Shown: positions 7,334-12,161 of the stretch, in pieces
How the letters are laid out: each line of letters opens with the position of its first letter
How positions within the stretch are numbered: the stretch's first letter is position 1
Source of the DNA: an uncultured Bacillota bacterium
Lineage (GTDB): Bacteria; Bacillota; Clostridia; Peptostreptococcales; Anaerovoracaceae
Assembly (NCBI GenBank): GCA_946410475.1
Contig: CAMKAM010000031.1
Span: 1-12,161 of the forward strand
Reading direction: 5' to 3'
DNA: 12,161 nucleotides
The notes under the pieces: generated by a model
The model's input: only the letters and a program-made list of their open reading frames with translations
Told to the model about the DNA's origin: nothing
Databases searched by the model: none
Program-made: the position numbers and the translations under genes

Positions 7334-7381
7334 GGAAAAAGACGATCAGGAAAATCACGATAGGATCAAAGGAGAAATATC

Positions 7382-8569
7382 ATGGTATCTGAGAGAATGA
7401 AACAATCGATCGAGCGCGGAAAGCCCATGGCGGCGCTCTTCACTGCCAAGGACAGGCTGGTTTCGAGATTCGGCCCGGACGATGTATATGACTTCAGCAT
7501 AGGGAACCCGAACGTGCCGGCACCGGCTACGGTCAAAGAGTCGATCATAAAACAGGCTAAAGAACTGACGGAGCTCGAGCTTCACAGCTATACTCCGGTC
7601 GAAGGATACCCCTTCGTAAGAAAGGCGATAGCCGAGCACGACCGCGAGAAATTCGGAGTGGACCTCACTGAGAAGAACATACTGATGACGGCAGGCGCCG
7701 CGGGCGGCCTGAATGCTGTCATGATGACACTGCTCGATGAGGGCGACGAAGTAATAGTTCTGAAGCCGTTCTTCGGAGAGTATGCGGTATATGTAGAGCA
7801 TGCCGGCGGGGAACTGGTAGTGGTCCCGACAGAAGAGGGAACGTTCAGGATAGACGTCAAAGAGGTAGAAAGAGCGATAACGAGACGCACGAAGGCGGTC
7901 CTGATCAATACGCCGAACAATCCGACAGGCGTGATCTACTCGGAGGACGAGCTGCGCGCCCTGGCGGACATGCTGTACAAGAAGAGCAACGACCTGGGAA
8001 TAGATATAGCCCTCGTTTCGGACGAGCCGTACAGAGATCTTGCATACGGCGGTCAGGACGTACCGTATCTGCCCAAGCTCTATGATAATACGATAATAGT
8101 CTACTCGTTCAGTAAGAGCCTGTCTCTTCCGGGCGAGAGGATAGGATATATCACAGTATCGGATTCGATGACTGAAAGAGATGTAGTAAAGGCGGGACTG
8201 GCGACAGCGATCCGTTCGCTCTTCGTCAACGCTCCGTCTCTCATCCAGAGAGTAGTGTGCGACTGCATCGATGACGAGTGCGACGTCGCTTACTACAAGA
8301 GGAACGGCGAGACCCTCTATGAGGAACTGACGAAGATAGGCTACGAATGCGTGAAGCCCGAAGGCGCGTTCTATCTGTGGGTCAAGGCCCTCGTAGACGA
8401 CGACTTCGAGTTCGCAAAGATGGCCGAGGACCATCATATAGCTATCCTTCCGGGTTCGGCGTTCTCGGGGCCGGGATACTTCAGGCTCTCGTTCTGCGTG
8501 GCTTATGAGACGATTACAGGATCGATTCCGCATTTCAAAGAGCTGTATGATGATGTGTGCGGCAAGTAA
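7382..8569 (+). CDS. PLP-dependent class I/II aminotransferase
   Basis: A cytoplasmic fold-type I transaminase that moves an amino group between an amino acid and a 2-oxo acid. Seen: FSIGNPNVPAP near the N-terminus, the HSYTPVEGYPFVRKAI substrate region, AGAAGGLNAVM (phosphate-side loop), NTPNNPTG with Asn180, SDEPY with Asp214 (PLP ring nitrogen) and Tyr217, and SFSKSLSLPGERIGY with Lys245, the Schiff-base lysine. YFRLSF supplies Arg368 for the substrate carboxylate. The 395 aa length is normal and all key residues are present. The AAAGGAG ribosome site at 7368-7374 is 7 nt from the ATG. Relatives act on aspartate, alanine or aromatic amino acids, and the sequence alone does not decide. It is the first gene of a unit with a redox flavoprotein and two likely cell-wall enzymes, and follows an amino acid importer. 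Confidence 0.92.
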   Translation: MVSERMKQSIERGKPMAALFTAKDRLVSRFGPDDVYDFSIGNPNVPAPATVKESIIKQAKELTELELHSYTPVEGYPFVRKAIAEHDREKFGVDLTEKNILMTAGAAGGLNAVMMTLLDEGDEVIVLKPFFGEYAVYVEHAGGELVVVPTEEGTFRIDVKEVERAITRRTKAVLINTPNNPTGVIYSEDELRALADMLYKKSNDLGIDIALVSDEPYRDLAYGGQDVPYLPKLYDNTIIVYSFSKSLSLPGERIGYITVSDSMTERDVVKAGLATAIRSLFVNAPSLIQRVVCDCIDDECDVAYYKRNGETLYEELTKIGYECVKPEGAFYLWVKALVDDDFEFAKMAEDHHIAILPGSAFSGPGYFRLSFCVAYETITGSIPHFKELYDDVCGK

Positions 8570-8579
8570 GCGGAAATGA

Positions 8580-8603
8580 CGCGGGGGAGATGCTCCCTGC
8601 GCG
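8580..8603 (+). other. Intergenic hairpin without a T run
   Basis: CGCGGGGGAG (8580-8589) pairs with CTCCCTGCGCG (8593-8603), with one bulged G, one G·T pair and a 3-nt ATG loop. No T tract follows, so it is not a standard terminator. It fills the 49-nt gap just upstream of the next gene's ribosome site (8609-8612) and could affect mRNA stability or processing. Confidence 0.5.
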
Positions 8604-8618
8604 GGAACAGGATAGAAA

Positions 8619-9431
8619 ATGGATAAGAATATAGTGATAATAGGCGGAGGTCCGGCAGGCGTTTCGGCCGCTCTGTATGCGGTCAGAGCCGGCATCGATA
8701 CTACTATGATAGTGCACGGCGAGAGCGCTCTGGCGAAGGCTGAGAGCATCGAGAACTATTACGGTTTTCCGGGAGGCATCGCGGGGAGCGAGCTTTTGGA
8801 GCGCGGCCTTGAGCAGGCGCGCGCGATAGGAGCCGACGTAAGGGAGGAAGAAGTCGTAGGACTTGGCTTCGGTGAGAAACTCGAAGTCAGGACGACGGAG
8901 CAGACATATCCGGCGGACGCTGTGATCCTCGCTATGGGGACGCAGAGAAAGGCGCCGGCCATCCCGGGCATCAAGGAGTTCGAAGGCAGCGGCGTCAGTT
9001 ACTGCGCGGTCTGCGACGGATTCTTCTATCGCGGCAAGACAGTTGCGGTGCTCGGAGCGGGGGACTACGCCGCAAGTGAAAGAGCGGAGCTCGAGCCTCT
9101 GGCAGCGGAGGTGATAGCGTTAGAAGACATCGACGCCATAGAGAGATTCTCGGGCGACACTCAGATACGAAAGGTCGAGTTCAAAGACGGCACGAGCATA
9201 GACATCGACGGACTGTTCATAGCTTTCGGCACGGCGGGCGCAGGCGATCTGGCGAAAAAGCTCGGCATCATGACGGAGGGAAGCCGCATCATAGCCGACG
9301 ACAAGATGGCGACCAATGTTCCGGGGGTATATGCCGCGGGCGACTGCACGGGCGGACTGCTCCAGGTGTCGAAAGCCGTAGCGGACGGAGCCATAGCGGC
9401 GACGTCGGCGATAAAGTACCTGCGCGGCTAG
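8619..9431 (+). CDS. Thioredoxin-reductase-like flavoprotein, short form lacking the NADPH motif
   Basis: An FAD disulfide oxidoreductase of the low-molecular-weight thioredoxin reductase fold. Seen: FAD dinucleotide motif VIIGGGPAGVSAALYA (from residue 6), the ILAMGTQRK segment, redox pair Cys129-Ala-Val-Cys132 followed by DGFF, a second glycine motif GAGDYAAS (146-153), and the C-terminal FAD motif GVYAAGDCTGG with Asp242. GLLQVSKAVADGAIAA ends the protein. At 270 aa it is 40-50 residues short of typical TrxB (310-320). The loss falls in the middle, nucleotide-binding domain. There the HRRxxxR segment that binds the NADPH 2'-phosphate is missing: VIALEDIDAIERF stands in its place. Both FAD halves and the CxxC are intact, so this looks like a designed short form, not a broken gene. 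The pattern fits the ferredoxin-linked, pyridine-nucleotide-independent thioredoxin reductases (FFTR) known from clostridia; that subfamily call is inference. AGGA at 8609-8612 precedes the ATG by 6 nt. No thioredoxin gene is in the window. Confidence 0.88.
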   Translation: MDKNIVIIGGGPAGVSAALYAVRAGIDTTMIVHGESALAKAESIENYYGFPGGIAGSELLERGLEQARAIGADVREEEVVGLGFGEKLEVRTTEQTYPADAVILAMGTQRKAPAIPGIKEFEGSGVSYCAVCDGFFYRGKTVAVLGAGDYAASERAELEPLAAEVIALEDIDAIERFSGDTQIRKVEFKDGTSIDIDGLFIAFGTAGAGDLAKKLGIMTEGSRIIADDKMATNVPGVYAAGDCTGGLLQVSKAVADGAIAATSAIKYLRG

Positions 9432-9489
9432 AGTGCCTGCAGGTGTAAGCTGAAAAATAGTGAGGTAAAAGAGAGATATCATAAAGGAA

Positions 9490-10779
9490 ATGAGCGAATA
9501 CGAATTTGTAGAAGAAGTAAAAGAAGACGAAGCATATGAACTGATGATGACCCCGGGAGTGAAATCGCACTTCCTTGGATCGGAGGCATGGGCAAGGGTC
9601 TCGAGCAAGAGGAACTGGACACCTTACAGGGTAGGCGTGAGGAAAGACGGCAAGCTCGCAGCGACGGCTCTTCTGCTCAAGAAGAATCTGGTCAGAGGAT
9701 ATACATATTTCTATATCCCGCGCGGCTTCGTAATGGACTACTCCGACAGGGAGCTCCTCAGGGAGACGACGAAGATGGTGGACGCGTTCTGCCGCCGTCA
9801 CAAATCTCTGTACTTCAAGATCGATCCGGACATAAAGCTGTTCGATATCGATGCGGAAGGAAGACCGGTCGAAGGAGGTGAAGACAACACGGATCTCGTT
9901 ACGGATCTCGTGAAGATGGGTTTCAAACACAAGCCCCTCAATTATCTGTTTGACGGGCAGCAGCCCAGGTTCACCTTCAGGATAGCGACAGACAGGGACA
10001 TCGAAGAGGTCAAAGCCGGATATGAGAAGATCGTAAAGCGCCGCCTCAAGCAGGCTGCGGCAGACGGCGTGGAGATAGTCGAAGGAACGAGGGACGAGAT
10101 CTCCGAATTCGTCAGACTGATGACCATGACCGAGAAGCGTCAGGGATTCTATGCTCACGATACGTCGTACTACCAGTTCTTCTACGATATCCTGAAAGAA
10201 TACGATATGGTCGATCTGTACTTCGCGAAGATAGACATCCCGAAGCTCGTATCGCAGCTCGAAGAGGAGCTCGTCTCCCTCGCCGAAGAAAAGGCGAAAT
10301 TCGAAGAGCAGACGAGCAAGAAGGCCGCCGGAAAAGTGAAGACGATAGAGGAGAAGATAAAGGCTGACGAGAGGCAGCTCGCTTCCCTTAAGGAAGGGCC
10401 TCAGGAGGTGCTTACCACATCAGCCCAGCTCCTGGTCACCTACGCCGGCAAGGTCTGGACACTGTACGCCGGAAACGACATGGACTACGGCAAGTTCTAC
10501 TCGAACTACGCGATGTTCGGATTCTGTGTCGAGGAAGCCGTACGCCGCGGTGCGAAGTTCTTAGACGCTTTCGGTACTGTCGGCAAAACGGGACTCGATC
10601 CGGCGCTCGACGGACTCCACGAATTCAAGAAGCGCTGGGGAGGAGAGTACACTGAATTCGTAGGGGAATTCGACTTCGTCCAGAACAAGCCGATGTATTT
10701 CCTCTACAGCAAATTGATACCGATATATCACAAGAGAGTAAACAAGAAACTTAGAAAGAAGGTACAGGAAGATGCGTGA
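9490..10779 (+). CDS. FemAB-family peptidoglycan bridge aminoacyltransferase
   Basis: FemABX/MurMN enzymes use aminoacyl-tRNA to add amino acids to the stem peptide of lipid II at the inner face of the membrane. Seen: the N-terminal GNAT-like subdomain (SHFLGSEAWARVSSKRNW, then YTYFYIPRGFVMDY and LYFKIDPDI). A second subdomain starts near 160 (PRFTFRI, EIVKRRLKQAA, FVRLMTMTEKRQGFYAHD). A charged helical coiled-coil arm spans about 250-304, as in FemA and MurM but not in Weissella FemX. The closing part reads YSNYAMFGFCVEEAVRRGAKFLDAFGTVG and HEFKKRWGGEYTEFVGEFD. The 429 aa length fits FemA-type proteins. The amino acid added and the tRNA used are not readable. The start at 9490 has an AAAGGA site only 1-2 nt away, closer than ideal; a TAA at 9466 rules out upstream in-frame starts, and the Met pair at residues 19-20 is the only near alternative. 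It overlaps the next gene by 8 nt. Confidence 0.92.
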   Translation: MSEYEFVEEVKEDEAYELMMTPGVKSHFLGSEAWARVSSKRNWTPYRVGVRKDGKLAATALLLKKNLVRGYTYFYIPRGFVMDYSDRELLRETTKMVDAFCRRHKSLYFKIDPDIKLFDIDAEGRPVEGGEDNTDLVTDLVKMGFKHKPLNYLFDGQQPRFTFRIATDRDIEEVKAGYEKIVKRRLKQAAADGVEIVEGTRDEISEFVRLMTMTEKRQGFYAHDTSYYQFFYDILKEYDMVDLYFAKIDIPKLVSQLEEELVSLAEEKAKFEEQTSKKAAGKVKTIEEKIKADERQLASLKEGPQEVLTTSAQLLVTYAGKVWTLYAGNDMDYGKFYSNYAMFGFCVEEAVRRGAKFLDAFGTVGKTGLDPALDGLHEFKKRWGGEYTEFVGEFDFVQNKPMYFLYSKLIPIYHKRVNKKLRKKVQEDA

Positions 10780-11983
10780 TCTGCCATTCGTCGCCGTTGC
10801 GCTCGGCGGAGATATGAACTGCTATGGCGTGGCAAGGGCGTTTTACGAAGCATATGATATAAAGACTATAATGATCGGCAAGATGCCGATATTCCCGACA
10901 GCGCACAGCAAGCTGCTCGAGAAACACTACGATGCGAACCTGATGGACGATGACGTCCTGATAAAGAAGCTGACGGAAGTCCAGGAGCAGCACCCGGGAA
11001 AGAAAAAGTTCCTGTTCGGCTGCAATGACGAATATGTCCGTCACATCACTCACAACAGGGAGAGGATAGCAAAGATCAGCGACGATTTCATTATCCCGAT
11101 CATCGGGGAGGACCTCTTCAACCGTCTCGATGACAAGGACACATTCTACGCGATGTGCGAGGAGTACGGACTACCGTATCCGAAGAGCGTTTACTTCGAC
11201 TTCGCTTCGCAGGAGTACGAGGACCTCGAGATGCCGTTTGAATATCCGGTATTCATGAAGCCGACCAGCAACGTCATCTACGATCCGTTCATGTTCGAAG
11301 GAAAGCAGAAGGGATACAAGATCGAGTCGGAAGAGCAGCTGAAGAAGACTATAGAGCTGATCAAGAAGGCGGGATACCCCGGACAGTTCGCGATACAGGA
11401 ATACATAGAAGGCGACGATGAGAGCATGTACATCTTTGCGGCTTACACGAACACTAAGGGCAAGGTGGTCGCGATGACAGGCTCGCAGACCCTGATGCAC
11501 GACCGCTCGCCGGAGCTGATCGGAAACTACGATGCCATGACGGATGCGAGGGACGAAGAGTTCTGTGAGAAGCTCAAGAACTTCCTCGAGGCGATCGGCA
11601 TGGTGGGCATCTGCCACTTTGACGTGCAGTGGGACAAAAAACGTAATGACTACGTGATCTACGAGATCAACATCCGCCAGGGAAGGAGCAACTACTTCAT
11701 GACGGCCAGCGGAGTCAACTACGCGAAGCTTCTGGTCGAAGACTTCATCGAAGGAAAGGACACTCCGTTCTTCATCGCGTCGAAGCCGTTCATAGTCAGC
11801 CTCGTCCCGAGGAATATGCTGATGGAGGCGATCGGCAGGGAGAAGGTCGAAAGGGTGCCGGAGGAAAACTATTACAGATTCACGCTGGCTCCTTATGACA
11901 AGAACTTCAGGAACTCGAGGTTCCAGAAAAAGAACGACAAGAAGACGATGGAGAAGTTCAGGAAATACAATCTGCACGAGTGA
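10772..11983 (+). CDS. ATP-grasp carboxylate-amine ligase, D-aspartate ligase-like
   Basis: ATP-grasp ligases activate a carboxylate as an acyl phosphate and join it to an amine. Seen: an N-terminal Rossmann-like domain (VAVALGGDMNCYGVARAF, then KTIMIGK; FLFGCNDEYVRHI), the FMKPTSN strand with probable ATP-binding Lys163, the hinge IQEYIEGDDESM, and the metal-site segments HFDVQWD (Asp284) and YEINIRQGRSN (Glu298, Asn300). The C-terminus is basic. The GGDMNCYGVARAFYEAYDIK opening, the 403 aa length and the FemAB neighbour recall the D-aspartate ligase Asl of Enterococcus, which adds D-Asp to the stem-peptide lysine. That match is from memory of the family and is inference; other amino acid ligases remain possible. 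The start lies 8 nt before the femAB-like stop, with AAGG at 10759-10762, so the two are probably translationally coupled. No aspartate racemase is in the window. Confidence 0.85.
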   Translation: MRDLPFVAVALGGDMNCYGVARAFYEAYDIKTIMIGKMPIFPTAHSKLLEKHYDANLMDDDVLIKKLTEVQEQHPGKKKFLFGCNDEYVRHITHNRERIAKISDDFIIPIIGEDLFNRLDDKDTFYAMCEEYGLPYPKSVYFDFASQEYEDLEMPFEYPVFMKPTSNVIYDPFMFEGKQKGYKIESEEQLKKTIELIKKAGYPGQFAIQEYIEGDDESMYIFAAYTNTKGKVVAMTGSQTLMHDRSPELIGNYDAMTDARDEEFCEKLKNFLEAIGMVGICHFDVQWDKKRNDYVIYEINIRQGRSNYFMTASGVNYAKLLVEDFIEGKDTPFFIASKPFIVSLVPRNMLMEAIGREKVERVPEENYYRFTLAPYDKNFRNSRFQKKNDKKTMEKFRKYNLHE

Positions 11984-12001
11984 TCAGAAAGTATCTGGTC
12001 A
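11981..12001 (+). other. Small inverted repeat over the ATP-grasp stop codon
   Basis: TGATCAG (11981-11987) can pair with CTGGTCA (11995-12001), giving seven pairs with one G·T. It begins at the TGA stop. The palindrome CAAAAGCTTTTG follows at 12003-12014. Neither is followed by a proper T run, and both precede the real terminator by a few tens of bases. Confidence 0.3.
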
Positions 12002-12040
12002 TCAAAAGCTTTTGGGCTGGCTTTAAGACGAAATGAAACC

Positions 12041-12073
12041 GAGGAAACAGAGAAATCTGTTTCCTCTTTTGTT
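12041..12073 (+). terminator. Intrinsic terminator closing the aminotransferase–ATP-grasp operon
   Basis: GAGGAAACAGA (12041-12051) pairs perfectly with TCTGTTTCCTC (12056-12066) across a GAAA tetraloop, followed by TTTTGTT. The 11-bp perfect stem plus T run is a textbook intrinsic terminator, 58 nt after the ATP-grasp stop. On the other strand the following GGTTTCATTTC is only weakly T-rich, so any bidirectional action would be poor. Confidence 0.92.
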
Positions 12074-12100
12074 ATAAGGGTATGGTGTGGGGGTGCGGAA

Positions 12101-12136
12101 GTGGCCGGGTAAGCAAAGGTGGCCGGGGAAGCAGAA
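12101..12136. repeat. Two-copy 18-bp G-rich direct repeat
   Basis: GTGGCCGGGTAAGCAAAG (12101-12118) is followed directly by GTGGCCGGGGAAGCAGAA (12119-12136), with 15 of 18 positions the same. It lies in the spacer after the terminator, with no gene visible to the end of the window. Confidence 0.65.
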
Positions 12137-12161
12137 ACGCTGAGATGATAACCATAATGAC

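Noticed and set aside
12072..12155. Minus-strand ORF of 27 codons at the right end, proline- and leucine-rich
   Set aside because: It is short, lies over the G-rich repeat, shows no ribosome site, and its composition follows from the repeat.

Overview
The window reads as a gene-dense stretch of chromosome from a low-oxygen, Gram-positive Bacillota, most likely a Clostridia-class anaerobe. The reasons are the tilS–ftsH–coaX–dus order, strong purine-rich ribosome binding sites, TTG and GTG starts, a FemAB-type peptidoglycan bridge enzyme, and a shortened thioredoxin-reductase-like protein of a kind associated with clostridia. Base composition is moderate, around half G+C by eye, with heavy use of AGA/AGG for Arg and ATA for Ile. 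A more exact taxon cannot be read from the sequence alone. All nine supported long genes are on the + strand. I see no tRNA, rRNA, insertion sequence, phage gene or CRISPR array.

Layout. Positions 1-102 hold a 17-bp tandem repeat cut by the window edge. Next is tilS (tRNA-Ile lysidine synthetase). A good sigma-A-type promoter lies across the end of tilS and should drive ftsH (membrane AAA+ protease, TTG start), coaX (type III pantothenate kinase) and a dusB-like tRNA dihydrouridine synthase whose GTG start lies inside coaX. After a 43-nt gap comes a sodium:amino-acid symporter of the NSS family, closed by an intrinsic terminator at about 7234-7267.

An extended -10 promoter starts only 4 nt after that terminator stem. 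It should drive a second unit of four genes: a class I PLP aminotransferase, a short flavin-dependent thioredoxin-reductase-like protein, a FemAB-family aminoacyltransferase and an ATP-grasp ligase whose start overlaps the FemAB gene by 8 nt. A strong terminator with an 11-bp stem and GAAA loop (12041-12070) closes this unit. The window ends in a G-rich spacer with a doubled 18-bp motif.

How they fit. The left half is housekeeping: decoding fidelity, tRNA modification, membrane-protein quality control and CoA synthesis. The right half combines amino acid uptake and transamination with two enzymes that plausibly build a peptidoglycan cross-bridge, one by a tRNA-dependent and one by an ATP-dependent route. 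The observations most worth following are the thioredoxin-reductase-like protein that lacks the NADPH-binding signature, the translationally linked FemAB/ATP-grasp pair, the His-to-Gln change in a TilS catalytic motif, and a possible six-codon MCIWCI leader peptide ahead of the aminotransferase.
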